Origin: Nitrospira japonica
GTDB taxonomy: Bacteria; Nitrospirota; Nitrospiria; Nitrospirales; Nitrospiraceae
Assembly (NCBI RefSeq): GCF_900169565.1
Contig: NZ_LT828648.1
Span: 3,384,501-3,448,500 of the forward strand
DNA: 64,000 nt
Direction of reading: 5' to 3'
Position numbers and translations under genes: made by a program. The notes beneath the pieces were generated by a model. The model searched no databases and was not told the DNA's origin. It was given only the letters and a program-made list of their open reading frames with translations. Positions within the stretch are counted from its first letter, which is position 1; the number at the start of each line of letters is the position of its first letter. Positions 34,038 to 42,482 of this stretch are shown one piece after another.

Positions 34038-34247
34038 TCATGTGGGTGAGGAAGGATCGGACACCGATCCCTCCTCACCGGCCACGACGTTCGTCAAACA
34101 CTCACGGCAGAGGCAGTCCGTAAACGCCCGCTCGATCCGAACCATCTGCCGGTCGGTGATGCCCATCTGCCCGCACCAACAGCCGTATTGCCCGCACTCG
34201 AAGGAGCGGCCACAGCGTTCACAGATCTTCCAGACAGGACCTCGCAC
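34038..34247 (-). CDS. Small Cys-rich CWC-type protein in the btuB operon
   Basis: A 69-residue paralogue of the protein at 21684-21890. The core reads ICERCGRSFECGQYGCWCG and, after a short linker (MGITDRQMVRIE), DCLCRECL. Eight Cys lie in the same spacing as the other copy, consistent with a zinc- or metal-binding domain of the Cys-rich CWC family. The start is GTG with AGGGGG just upstream; the stop is 9 bases from pduO. Both copies sit in riboswitch-controlled B12 operons, which suggests but does not prove a role in corrinoid handling. Confidence 0.75.
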   Translation of the reverse strand: MRGPVWKICERCGRSFECGQYGCWCGQMGITDRQMVRIERAFTDCLCRECLTNVVAGEEGSVSDPSSPT

Positions 34248-34255
34248 AGCCCCCT

Positions 34256-36367
34256 CTAGAGCGGGACGTCGAAATTCACCCTGACGCCTCCGAACACCGA
34301 TCGGATCGGAGTTCCGAAGAACAACACTTCTTCGTACTTCTGATTGAAAATATTATCGGCCCTTCCATACACTTGAATGCTCTTCGTGACATTATAGGTC
34401 GCGGAGGCGTTGAAGACATAGAACGAGGGCACGGACTGTTGATTGCTCACGTCGTTGAAGCGTTGACCTGCGTACCGCCCCTCCAGATTGGCTCTGAACG
34501 CTTCGACCGGCTGGTAGCTCAAAATCGTGGACCATTGATGCAACGGCCACTGTGGCAAGCGGGTATCGGCATTGTTCGTCAAATTTTCCGTGCTCGTGTA
34601 GGTATATTGGAACTGCAAATCAAGACTCTTGATCCACGGCCGGTCGCGCACGAGCTGCAGCTTCGCGCTCGCCTCGACACCTTCCGCTCTGGCTGCGCCG
34701 ATGTTCTGAGCACAAAATCCAAACGTCGTAAAGCCACATCCGACCGGATCGAAAACCGACAGAATCAGATTTTGATAGCGGTTCCAAAAGTATCCCGCAC
34801 TGAGGACTACACGATCGTTGAACAGATACTGCTCGAGGGCCGCATCCATGCTTTTGCTCTTCTCCGGCTGTAGATTGGGATTCCCGAAATCCGGAAAGAA
34901 CAGTTGATTGATGGTCGGCGCCCTGAATCCTGTCCCATAGCTGCCGCGCAGCTTGGTACCAGTTTCCTTGATCAAATAGCCTCCCGTGAAGCGGTAGGTC
35001 GTCGCGCTGCCGAATACATTGTATTCGTCCTGCCGGATGCCCGCCGTTCCGAACAATCGATCCCAGAGATTCAATTTAGCCTCGGCAAATCCGGCGTTGC
35101 TACTGATGTTCTTGCTCGGGATCGTCGTGGTGCCGGCCAGCGTATCGAAATTTTCTCCGATCTGTTCGCGGAATTGATACCCCGCGGTGACGGCGAGGGG
35201 TTTGGCTATCTGGAAGTCATGCTGCCATTCGATGCGGTTGCTGGTCGTGTTGATTTGAGAGTTGAACGGAAAGGGCACGCCCTCTGCCCCTGTTACGAGA
35301 TTGCGCTCGACCGTCCCGGACACGGTACTGAGGCTTTCGGTGGCCCGCGCCAACGTCAGTTTTTGGGACCACCAATTCGTAATAGGCTGCATATAGCTGC
35401 CCGAATACACATACTGCTGACTTTGCGTCTTGGCACCGAGTATGTCGGCAGGGTCCGAACCGAAGGTACTCGGGTTGAAGGCAAATCCGTCCAGGTTGGT
35501 GATGCTGTTCATCCAACGAAAATTGAACTCCAATCGGCCGTCTTTTGGCAGATCGACGCCGAGCCGAACGGACCCTTGCCAATTGTGAAATCCGTCCCGC
35601 TCGCTTGCTCCCCGCCGATAGTTGATGGCCGAGAAACTCGCTGCATCCCAGCGGGTCAGCGCCGCCGCGACATCGAACGCCCCTTTCTTTCCTGAAATGT
35701 TGGCACCCTCACGAATCGTCGTAAACGAGCCGTACTCGACGAACGCGCCGATGTTCGGCGTGTCGCGCCCTCGCTTGGTAGTAATGTTGATCACGCCGCC
35801 CATGGCATCTGAGCCCCACATCATGCCCTGGCTGCCTCTCAAGATTTCAATCCGCTCGATGTTGTCGCTCGTCAGGTTGGCAAAATCATACGAGCCGAGC
35901 GTCGCGCTATTGACGATCGCTCCGTCGATCAACACCAGCGTTTGCTCGGGTGTCCCTCCACGCATCCGCACGCCGACGGTGGTCCCAGGACCTCCGCTTT
36001 GAAAGACGGCCAGTCCCTGCGCCCAGCGTAACGCTTCCGCGACGGTTCTCACTCTGCGTTGTTCCATCTGCTCGCCGGTCATGACTTCCACCGCGCTGGT
36101 GACTTGCTTGACGGGCACTTCCGTCTTCGTGGCACTGACGATGACTTCCGGAGCTTCGAGAACCGTTGATCGATCGACTGGCATACTTTCAGGAGGCGCA
36201 GCAGCGGGTTCCCCGGCTTGGTCAGGTACCGGTGACTCGGCGGAAATAGGACCTGCCCCCTGGCCAGGTATTGGCGCTTCTTCGGCGGAAGCGGCATGGA
36301 GGGGAACGAAAATGCCCAGTGCAAACACGAGCGCTCGAAACCCGAACGAAACGGAACACGGCGACAT
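34256..36367 (-). CDS. btuB: TonB-dependent vitamin B12 receptor
   Basis: A 703-residue outer-membrane receptor. A signal peptide (about residues 1-28, FGFRALVFALGIFVPLHAASA) is followed by a Pro/Ala-rich linker and a TonB box-like EVIVSATKTEVPV. The plug domain has QTLVLIDGAIVNSATLGSYDFANLTSDNIERIEILRGSQGMMWGSDAMGGVINI in segments typical of BtuB. The 22-strand barrel ends in the YGRADNIFNQKYEEV and GGVRVNFDVPL strands. BtuB brings cobalamin or cobinamide across the outer membrane using TonB energy. A cobalamin riboswitch lies directly upstream, and the ATG is preceded by AAAGGGAGG. It is followed by the Cys-rich gene and pduO. Confidence 0.93.
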   Translation of the reverse strand: MSPCSVSFGFRALVFALGIFVPLHAASAEEAPIPGQGAGPISAESPVPDQAGEPAAAPPESMPVDRSTVLEAPEVIVSATKTEVPVKQVTSAVEVMTGEQMEQRRVRTVAEALRWAQGLAVFQSGGPGTTVGVRMRGGTPEQTLVLIDGAIVNSATLGSYDFANLTSDNIERIEILRGSQGMMWGSDAMGGVINITTKRGRDTPNIGAFVEYGSFTTIREGANISGKKGAFDVAAALTRWDAASFSAINYRRGASERDGFHNWQGSVRLGVDLPKDGRLEFNFRWMNSITNLDGFAFNPSTFGSDPADILGAKTQSQQYVYSGSYMQPITNWWSQKLTLARATESLSTVSGTVERNLVTGAEGVPFPFNSQINTTSNRIEWQHDFQIAKPLAVTAGYQFREQIGENFDTLAGTTTIPSKNISSNAGFAEAKLNLWDRLFGTAGIRQDEYNVFGSATTYRFTGGYLIKETGTKLRGSYGTGFRAPTINQLFFPDFGNPNLQPEKSKSMDAALEQYLFNDRVVLSAGYFWNRYQNLILSVFDPVGCGFTTFGFCAQNIGAARAEGVEASAKLQLVRDRPWIKSLDLQFQYTYTSTENLTNNADTRLPQWPLHQWSTILSYQPVEAFRANLEGRYAGQRFNDVSNQQSVPSFYVFNASATYNVTKSIQVYGRADNIFNQKYEEVLFFGTPIRSVFGGVRVNFDVPL

Positions 36368-36375
36368 GAGAACCT

Positions 36376-36392
36376 CCCTTTGGCTCGAAGGG
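36376..36392 (-). promoter_or_regulatory. Hairpin overlapping the btuB ribosome binding site
   Basis: On the reverse strand CCCTT/AAGGG with a 7-base loop pairs the first bases of the Shine-Dalgarno AAAGGGAGG, between the aptamer and the btuB ATG. It could hide the ribosome binding site when cobalamin is bound; that role is inferred. Confidence 0.4.
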
Positions 36393-36407
36393 TGCTACTT
36401 CCTCCGT

Positions 36408-36575
36408 CAGTTGGGTCTCCTGACTCACGGATCGACGTTTCCCTGCGCCTTCCCATGGAACGACGTCCACAGTGGCGTTGCGGCAGGGTCACTCCCCGTT
36501 TACAGTGGCGGCACCGTGATGGATTCTCACCATCTTCCCCGGCGCTGACGGCGTATGTTCGACTGGTCCCTTCTT
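36408..36575 (-). ncRNA. Cobalamin riboswitch upstream of btuB
   Basis: Reverse strand: GGGGAAGATGGTGAGAATCC, then the B12 box GCCACTG (36503-36509) followed by TAAACGGGG, further arms, and the closing GTGAGTCAGGAGACCCAACTGAC. All conserved blocks are present in order. It lies 40 bases from the btuB start codon, and a hairpin on the ribosome binding site suggests translational control. Only about 110 bases separate it from the end of the nitrilase-like gene. No strong promoter was found, so it may also be reached by read-through from the btuF operon. Confidence 0.93.
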
Positions 36576-36682
36576 AGAATACTGTTACGCACCCACACGT
36601 TTTTGCAGAAGGAGCGGGTGCAACGTCCTCCTGCGCGCATGCAAACGATCTTCTCTCCAGGATTCTCACGTGCTCCATGTGA

Positions 36683-37465
36683 TCAGCCCGGAAGATAGAC
36701 TGTTTGATATGCGGCTGACAGCGGTTTCATTGCGACGAAGTCCCATTCACACGTCAGGACGGCGGAACGATCGGATGTATAGGACAAAATTCGCTTCCCG
36801 TTCTTCACGGCAAGACTCGGGGCTTTCAAAAAATCGAGGGTCCGCTCCGTACCGGTGCGGTTGCAAACAATCAAAGGAAGGCCGGTCTCTTCGGTTCGTG
36901 CTTCCCATTCACCGTTCGGACCATGGATGCCCGGACCCCACGAAGCAGGTGAAATGATCATTTGCGCTCCGTCCGTCTTGAGTGCATCCGTCAGATGTCT
37001 CGTATAGACATCGCTGCAGATCGGGAGACCGACCTTGACGCCGTCGCATTCCACTGCAGCGACGCGGTCGCCGGGCATCGACCACGATAGAGAGTCACTC
37101 TTGACGTTGATCTTGCGATGCCTGCCGATAATCCGACCGTCCGGGTCGATGACAAACACGGAGTTGTAGAGCTTCCGCCCTTCTCGCTCCGGAATCGCGA
37201 GAAACACCGTACAGCGGAGTGTTTTCACGAGCTGGCAGAACCGCTGCATCCATGGATCCGGCTGCGGTTGAATCCACTCGGTTCCGACGACCTGTGGAAA
37301 CTGCAGCCCGCACACCGTAAGCTCGGGCGTCACAATCCACTGTGCACCGGTCTTAGCCGCGAGTTTCACGGCTTCGACGGTGACAGATCGATTGCGCTCG
37401 ATGTCCCCCGGTACCAGGAGAAGATGGAGCAATGCGATCTTTCGACGATCGATTCCAATCATCAT
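36683..37465 (-). CDS. Carbon-nitrogen hydrolase (nitrilase superfamily) in the btu operon
   Basis: A 260-residue amidase/nitrilase-fold enzyme. The catalytic triad is complete: Glu in VTPELTVCG, Lys in GRHRKINVK and Cys in LPICSDVYTRH, with the later SPASWGPG and NRTGTERT. The family hydrolyses or transfers amides and nitriles; substrate specificity cannot be read. The ATG at 37465 overlaps the stop of the ABC ATPase gene (ATGA), so it is translationally coupled to the corrinoid transport genes. A role on an amide of a corrinoid or of a nucleotide-loop precursor is an inference from context only. A general housekeeping amidase (for example Nit-like repair) is the alternative. Confidence 0.85.
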   Translation of the reverse strand: MMIGIDRRKIALLHLLLVPGDIERNRSVTVEAVKLAAKTGAQWIVTPELTVCGLQFPQVVGTEWIQPQPDPWMQRFCQLVKTLRCTVFLAIPEREGRKLYNSVFVIDPDGRIIGRHRKINVKSDSLSWSMPGDRVAAVECDGVKVGLPICSDVYTRHLTDALKTDGAQMIISPASWGPGIHGPNGEWEARTEETGLPLIVCNRTGTERTLDFLKAPSLAVKNGKRILSYTSDRSAVLTCEWDFVAMKPLSAAYQTVYLPG

Positions 37466-38352
37466 GTCACCATGTCGCGGCTGGGCAGCGTGACGCGTGG
37501 CAGCCCTGAAACAGGGTGGCAATCCACAAGAACCCGGCATCGATACACCGCTTCCAGCACGTCCCGCTGAACCACCTCGGAGGGAACGCCAAGCCGGACG
37601 ACTTGTCCCCGATCAAGGAGCAGCACCCGGTCGCAATACTGGCTGGCCAAGTTCAGATCGTGGGACACCAGCACGATCGTCAGACCCCGCTCCTGTTTCA
37701 GCCGGTGCAGCAGGACGCAGATGCCGACCTGATGCTGGAGATCGAGAAAGGCCGTGGGTTCGTCCAGCAACAGCACACGCGGCTCTTGGGTCAGAGCTCG
37801 GGCAATCACCACACGCTGCCGCTCCCCGCCGGAAAGTTCCGTCACCCGTCGTGTCGCCAGTTTCCAAACATCCATTGTCACCATCGCCTGCTGCGCGATG
37901 GCGCGATCGCCCGGACTATCCCATCCGAATCCCAGATCCCAGGGCGCCCGATGCCGATGAGGGAATCGTCCCATCAGGACCGTCTCGGTGACGGTAAAGG
38001 GAAACGTCTGAGACGTGTCCTGTGGGACAAATCCGACGTCCCGCGCCACGTCTTCCTGCCTCAACTCAGTCAGCCGATTTCCAAAGAGTCTGATGGTGCC
38101 CTGTTGCTCCGGAATAATCCGGGCAAGCAACTTCAGCAACGACGTCTTACCAGATCCATTCGGCCCGACAATGCCCAGCATTTCACCAGGCTTCACAGAG
38201 AAGCTGACATCGCGCAAGGCCCACTGGGGCGCATCTGGGTCCATGCGGCCGTAGTGAAACCGGACCGAGCGGGCGTCATACACCGGGAACGGCCCTCTGT
38301 CGACGGACTCCGACGGCTCGCTGCTGAGATCATGTCCCGGATACGCAGTCAC
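37462..38352 (-). CDS. btuD: Corrinoid ABC transporter ATPase
   Basis: A 296-residue ATPase of the FecE/BtuD type. Walker A is VGPNGSGKTSLLKLL, the signature is LSGGERQRVVIARAL, Walker B is VLLLDEPTAFLD, and the switch His is in VLVSHDLNLASQY. The GTG at 38352 overlaps the stop of the permease gene (GTGA); a longer in-frame reading upstream is merely a shadow of the permease. With btuF and btuC it completes a corrinoid importer and is followed by the nitrilase-like gene. The substrate call rests on the riboswitch and neighbours; iron siderophore importers look similar. Confidence 0.92.
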   Translation of the reverse strand: MTAYPGHDLSSEPSESVDRGPFPVYDARSVRFHYGRMDPDAPQWALRDVSFSVKPGEMLGIVGPNGSGKTSLLKLLARIIPEQQGTIRLFGNRLTELRQEDVARDVGFVPQDTSQTFPFTVTETVLMGRFPHRHRAPWDLGFGWDSPGDRAIAQQAMVTMDVWKLATRRVTELSGGERQRVVIARALTQEPRVLLLDEPTAFLDLQHQVGICVLLHRLKQERGLTIVLVSHDLNLASQYCDRVLLLDRGQVVRLGVPSEVVQRDVLEAVYRCRVLVDCHPVSGLPRVTLPSRDMVT

Positions 38353-39503
38353 GACATTCGATCTTTCCGCCAGGCCAGAAGATAGACGAAGAACGGTCCG
38401 CCGACCAATGCCGTCATGATGCCGACCGGCAACTCCGAAGGCGACACGACCGTCCGAGCGAAGGTATCCGCAACCATCAAAAACGTGCCGCCGATCAGGG
38501 CGGAGGCCGGCATGACGAGACGATGATCCGCCCCGACCATTAGACGTACGGCATGGGGAATCACCATGCCAATGAAGCCCACCATGCCGCTGACAGAGAC
38601 GACGGCCCCGGTCATCAGAGCCGAAAACAGGAGAATACGCCGCTTCGCCAACTCCGTGTCGACCCCCAGCGATCGGGCCGGTTCTTCCCCGTATGCCATG
38701 ACGTTCAGCACGTTGACCTGCCCAAACAACAGAGTCAAACAGACCGCGGCGTAGAGAGAGAACACCAGCAGCGTCGGATATGCCGGCGCCATGAGGGACC
38801 CCATGAGCCAGATCATCATGCCGAAGGAACGGTTGGGATCCATGATCGACGTAATGAACATGATCAGCGCCGAAAAAATCGCATTGAGAATGACGCCGGC
38901 CAACAACACACTGTGGATGGGCAACCGATCGTAACTTGCGGCCATCCGATACATCAGGGCCAGCGCCACCACGCTGCCCGCGAATCCACAGAGCGGCAAT
39001 GCCGACATGGCCATCACGGTCGTCCCAACGCCGAACAGAACGGCGACGGATACGCCGAGCGCGGCGCCGCTCGAGACACCGAGCACGTACGGATCGGCCA
39101 ACGGATTGCGCAGCAGCGCCTGCAGAGCCACTCCGACCGCCGCCAGGCAACCACCGACGAGAAACCCCAGGAAGATTCTCGGCAGACGCACCTGCAGCAG
39201 AATCGTCGCCATCACATCCGACTCGCTCCGACGATCGCTCGTGGCTTCGACCATTCGGGCAAAGATGCGCGCCATTTCGTTGAGACCGACAAACTGCGTT
39301 CCAAATTGGAGACACAGCAGGGCCAGGAGCGCGGCCAGCACCAGCAACATTCCAATGACCGCCGTCCAACGGCCTGCGCCCAGTGTCGACTTTCGAAACA
39401 CTTCATCGTCGGCGAACGCGGCGGGTGCCGTCTTCGGTTCTGGTACTGGAGGAGGAAGGCCAACCGATGCGGAGGGCGAAGAATGGTCGGATGGCGACAT
39501 CAT
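38349..39503 (-). CDS. btuC: Corrinoid ABC transporter permease (FecCD family)
   Basis: A 384-residue polytopic membrane protein of the FecCD family. After a 50-residue cytoplasmic start come about ten hydrophobic helices. Motifs include VRLPRIFLGFLVGGCLAAVGVALQALLRNPLADPYVLGVSSGAALG and, late in the chain, VSVSGMVGFIGMVIPHAVRLMVGADHR, the loop that contacts the ATPase. The first ATG overlaps the btuF stop. Family length is usually about 330; the extra residues are an N-terminal extension. Confidence 0.94.
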   Translation of the reverse strand: MMSPSDHSSPSASVGLPPPVPEPKTAPAAFADDEVFRKSTLGAGRWTAVIGMLLVLAALLALLCLQFGTQFVGLNEMARIFARMVEATSDRRSESDVMATILLQVRLPRIFLGFLVGGCLAAVGVALQALLRNPLADPYVLGVSSGAALGVSVAVLFGVGTTVMAMSALPLCGFAGSVVALALMYRMAASYDRLPIHSVLLAGVILNAIFSALIMFITSIMDPNRSFGMMIWLMGSLMAPAYPTLLVFSLYAAVCLTLLFGQVNVLNVMAYGEEPARSLGVDTELAKRRILLFSALMTGAVVSVSGMVGFIGMVIPHAVRLMVGADHRLVMPASALIGGTFLMVADTFARTVVSPSELPVGIMTALVGGPFFVYLLAWRKDRMS

Positions 39504-40555
39504 GGCAAGGGAGCGGCGTTGTCCGAGAGAGAAACCTCGGGATGAATCGCTCGCGCCAGGAGCTCCAACCCTTCGACCACACGAGGGCCGGGACGGTTGA
39601 GCGCATCCGACGACACCTCACGCAATTGCCGGTGTCGGACGGCAGACAGACTGCTCCAGCGGTTCCATTCGTTCTGCTCGCTCTTTGGAACGCTTTCCAC
39701 AGGACCGACGGGAAAAATGATGACCTCCGGGTCTTCCTGCAGCACCGTTTCAATGCTGAGCGTCGGATAGGGGGACGCAGCGCCATGCGCCACGTTGATC
39801 CCGCCGGCCAATCCGATCATCTGGTGAATGTAACTTCCGGGACCGACCGTGATGAGCGGATGACTGTTCAGCACGTACAGCACGCGCTTCTTGTTCGATG
39901 CCGCGATCTGTTTCGCAACTGCGGCAATGCGTTCTCGCATCCGACCCGTCACCTCATCGGACACCTTCGTCTTATTGAATATTTTCCCCAAACTTTGAAT
40001 CTGCATCAGGATGTCGTCGACGGTCTTCGCGTCCATCAGAAACACGGGAATTTTCAACTCTTCCAGCTTGGCGACGACATCGGATCGGAGAAACTCCTGC
40101 GGCGCGACGATCATGTCCGGCCGAAGCGCGATGAGCGCTTCAAGATTGTGTCGCGCATAACCCACCTTCGGTTTCGACAGGGCGGCTGCCGGGAAGTCAC
40201 ACAGTTCCGTGACGCCGACGATTTGCTCGTCAAGACCGAGGGCAAAGAGCATTTCCGTAATGCTCGGTGCGAGCGAGACTACCCTGCTCGGCGCCTTTGC
40301 AATGTAGAGTTTCCGTCCGGCGTCATCCACAAACGTTCGCGGCGTGATATTCGCCATGAACGGCATACCGGTTAGGATCCCTTGCTGGCGGCGCGGCATC
40401 ATCGCACTCTCGGCTTCCTGAACATCGACGACTCCAAAGACGAAGAGAACCAGGCACAGCCCGAACAGGAGGCAGGACCTGAAGACTCCGGCTTGGCCAA
40501 ACAGTCTTTGTGCGACGGCCTTGGCGGGCGAGCAGACCGTGCGCTCCGCGTCCAA
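39500..40555 (-). CDS. btuF: Corrinoid ABC transporter substrate-binding protein
   Basis: A periplasmic binding protein of the BtuF/FepB type. After a hydrophobic export segment (SCLLFGLCLVLFVFGVV), the mature part starts near ITPRTFVDDAGRKLYIAKAP and has RVVSLAPSITEMLFALGLDEQIVGVTELCDFP, ALRPDMIVAPQEF, and YVLNSHPLITVGPGSYIHQMIGLAGGINVA. These define the two lobes of the fold. The start is uncertain. TTG at 40615 has a good GAGGA but lies inside an intrinsic terminator; TTG at 40555 is the first usable codon beyond it and is given here. The gene overlaps btuC and follows a cobalamin riboswitch. Confidence 0.88.
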   Translation of the reverse strand: MDAERTVCSPAKAVAQRLFGQAGVFRSCLLFGLCLVLFVFGVVDVQEAESAMMPRRQQGILTGMPFMANITPRTFVDDAGRKLYIAKAPSRVVSLAPSITEMLFALGLDEQIVGVTELCDFPAAALSKPKVGYARHNLEALIALRPDMIVAPQEFLRSDVVAKLEELKIPVFLMDAKTVDDILMQIQSLGKIFNKTKVSDEVTGRMRERIAAVAKQIAASNKKRVLYVLNSHPLITVGPGSYIHQMIGLAGGINVAHGAASPYPTLSIETVLQEDPEVIIFPVGPVESVPKSEQNEWNRWSSLSAVRHRQLREVSSDALNRPGPRVVEGLELLARAIHPEVSLSDNAAPLP

Positions 40556-40613
40556 GACACCAGAGGATGACCGCGAGGGCCGGCAGGTTCGAAAGGTCCG
40601 TCGTGGCAAAGTC

Positions 40614-40650
40614 AAAAAAAATCCTCAAGGTCTAATGATGACCCTGAGGA
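40614..40650 (-). terminator. Intrinsic terminator of the btuF riboswitch
   Basis: Reverse strand: the stem TCCTCAGGGTC/GACCTTGAGGA (11 pairs with one G-U), with a 7-base loop, is followed directly by T8 (40621-40614). It lies about 60 bases after the cobalamin aptamer and ahead of btuF, the place of an attenuator. Cobalamin binding would favour termination. The 3' arm also contains a GAGGA Shine-Dalgarno-like site. Confidence 0.85.
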
Positions 40651-40711
40651 CTGCACCCGCTTCTTCATCCTCGTCTGCGCCCCAGCCCACGAGGGAACAG
40701 TTGGTATTCCT

Positions 40712-40861
40712 CCAAGCAGGTATTCTGGCTCATGGTTCGCCCTACTCCCCGCGCCTTCCCATCCGATGAATCGGACAGTGGTCTTGGCGGGTTTCGTCCC
40801 CACTGACAGCGGCGGGACCGCGAGGGATTCGCACCCTCTTCCCTTACCCGGAGGCTATGTG
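40712..40861 (-). ncRNA. Cobalamin riboswitch upstream of btuF
   Basis: Reverse strand: GGGAAGAGGGTGCGAATCCC, GCGGTCCCGCCGCTGTCAGT (B12 box variant GCCGCTG), variable arms with GGGAAGGCGCGGGGAGTAGG, and the closing ATGAGCCAGAATACCTGCTTGG. It starts just after a consensus promoter and is followed by an intrinsic terminator, a complete attenuator. It should repress btuF-btuC-btuD and the nitrilase-like gene when cobalamin is plentiful. Confidence 0.93.
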
Positions 40862-40868
40862 AGCGGGC

Positions 40869-40898
40869 ACTCTAGGAGACAGGGACAAAACTTGTCAA
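40869..40898 (-). promoter_or_regulatory. Sigma-70 promoter of the btuF operon
   Basis: Reverse strand: TTGACA (40898-40893) and TAGAGT (40874-40869) with an 18-base spacer, ending directly before the riboswitch. Confidence 0.65.
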
Positions 40899-41075
40899 GT
40901 TCATTATTGTCCGCATGATGAGCGGCAATTAGCTCCCGGCCCTAGTCAGGAACGAATCTACGCCGAAATAGCCAACAACCAGAGCAATTCTTGTGGGATA
41001 CGGCCGGGCATGAGCCTTGCTGTTTGGGGAATGTTCACCAGAAACGGTCTGAAACCATCCTCTGCAGGCGACTCG

Positions 41076-42482
41076 ATGAAACACCTCCTGATTGCACTGG
41101 CGACTCTCTGGATTCTCTTCCAAATCACCTCATTGATCGGACTCTCGAACAATCCGTCGGGGGTGACTCCACTAACCCGCCTGGCCGAGCCTCCCGCGGT
41201 CCACCTGACCGACCCCTATCACAACGCCTATTTCTTCCTCTTGGGACTGGCCTCGTCCGCTGGACTCGATCCGGGGAAGGTCGGTTATGAAATATGGGTC
41301 GAAGCACGCGAGACGTCGGACGGTCGTCGGTTCGATTACGACAAACCGGAACGACTCGACTTACAAGTGTCGCATCCTCTCGGACAAGCGTTTCCCAACT
41401 GGGACACAGAGGATCCGATCATGGCATTTCGCGACAAGAACGCTCCGGTCAAGGCTTGGACGTCGCAGCATGGTCTTCTCCTGGAGCGATACGAGCATTG
41501 CCTGGACATGTCGTTTGAGGATCGGGGGTTCGGCCAGCGGGCAACGCCCAGGTTCGCAGAAGTCATGCTCGCCCACCGACTGTACATTGCCGATGGATTC
41601 TCACGCTCCACGACTGCCGGATTGGACCGTTTGAACAAGGAACTGACGTTCTGGCGAATGGTGTTGCGCGAGGCCACGACGCCCGACATGACGGTCGCCG
41701 CACAATTCGTCGTTCAAGACGACGCCAAATTGATTTCGAGGATGGTTTCACGACCAGCCGTAGACAAGACCCTTCTGCTGACCGCTTTACAACTCATGGT
41801 TCCGCTGACGTCGTCCGAATATTCCCTCCGTTGGCCGATTCGTCATCAACTGGCTGTCGCCGGCCGCGAGACGCAAGGTCGACTCGCTCCGGCAAAGGAT
41901 TCGCTGGTCTCGAGCAATCCGGAACGTGATTGGCTTATTGCCACCACACAGCTCCCGGACAATGCCTTCGCCAAGATCGAGCATCCCCGGCCACCCTCTT
42001 TTCTCGGTTATTCTTTGGGCAGCCGACAGACGGATGAAATGTATGCGGGATACTATGAAGCGATCACGAAAGCCTCGGGGACCGGAGAGGGATCGCTGCC
42101 GACCTTGCATCAAATCTCCGGCAACGTCCATCGAGGGTTTCTGGAGAGCCTGGTCAATCCCGCACCGGTCGAACCCGATTGGAATATCTTCCGCCATCAA
42201 TTGATGGAAACCGACGCCAGGCTTCGTCTCGCATCGTTGCAGATCCAATTGCGACGGCCGAGCGGCACGGCCGCGGTCCCGACCAGACTGGCGGAGGTCG
42301 GGTCGCAATACTTCGATCCCTTTACGGGACTACCGATGCTGTGGAGTCAGACGCAGCAAAAAATCTACAGTGTCGGGAAAGACCGGCTTGACGACGGGGC
42401 GGATGCGTCGTTTGACATCACGGCTCCTGCGCTCGTCGGCCTGTCACCCAAGAGCTCCACGGGAAAGGATCCGCAACTGTAA
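41076..42482 (+). CDS. Exported or membrane-anchored protein of unknown function
   Basis: I do not recognise this 468-residue protein. The N-terminus (MKHLLIALATLWILFQITSLIG) is an uncleaved anchor or signal peptide. The rest is hydrophilic, with repeated short helices and no Cys-rich or nucleotide-binding motif. Segments such as DPYHNAYFFLLGLASSAGLDPGKVGYE and GSQYFDPFTGLPMLWSQTQQKIYSVG recall exported proteins of unknown function; the last is reminiscent of the C-terminal segment of general-secretion-like proteins but is not diagnostic. The ATG at 41076 is favoured because it places the hydrophobic segment at the terminus; 41010 is possible. It is a single gene transcribed away from the btu locus. 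Confidence 0.65.
   Translation: MKHLLIALATLWILFQITSLIGLSNNPSGVTPLTRLAEPPAVHLTDPYHNAYFFLLGLASSAGLDPGKVGYEIWVEARETSDGRRFDYDKPERLDLQVSHPLGQAFPNWDTEDPIMAFRDKNAPVKAWTSQHGLLLERYEHCLDMSFEDRGFGQRATPRFAEVMLAHRLYIADGFSRSTTAGLDRLNKELTFWRMVLREATTPDMTVAAQFVVQDDAKLISRMVSRPAVDKTLLLTALQLMVPLTSSEYSLRWPIRHQLAVAGRETQGRLAPAKDSLVSSNPERDWLIATTQLPDNAFAKIEHPRPPSFLGYSLGSRQTDEMYAGYYEAITKASGTGEGSLPTLHQISGNVHRGFLESLVNPAPVEPDWNIFRHQLMETDARLRLASLQIQLRRPSGTAAVPTRLAEVGSQYFDPFTGLPMLWSQTQQKIYSVGKDRLDDGADASFDITAPALVGLSPKSSTGKDPQL

Noticed and set aside
37462-39369. Long 635-codon reading ending as the btuD ATPase
   Set aside because: The part upstream of 38352 is an out-of-frame shadow of btuC; the ATPase starts with GTG at 38352, overlapping the btuC stop.
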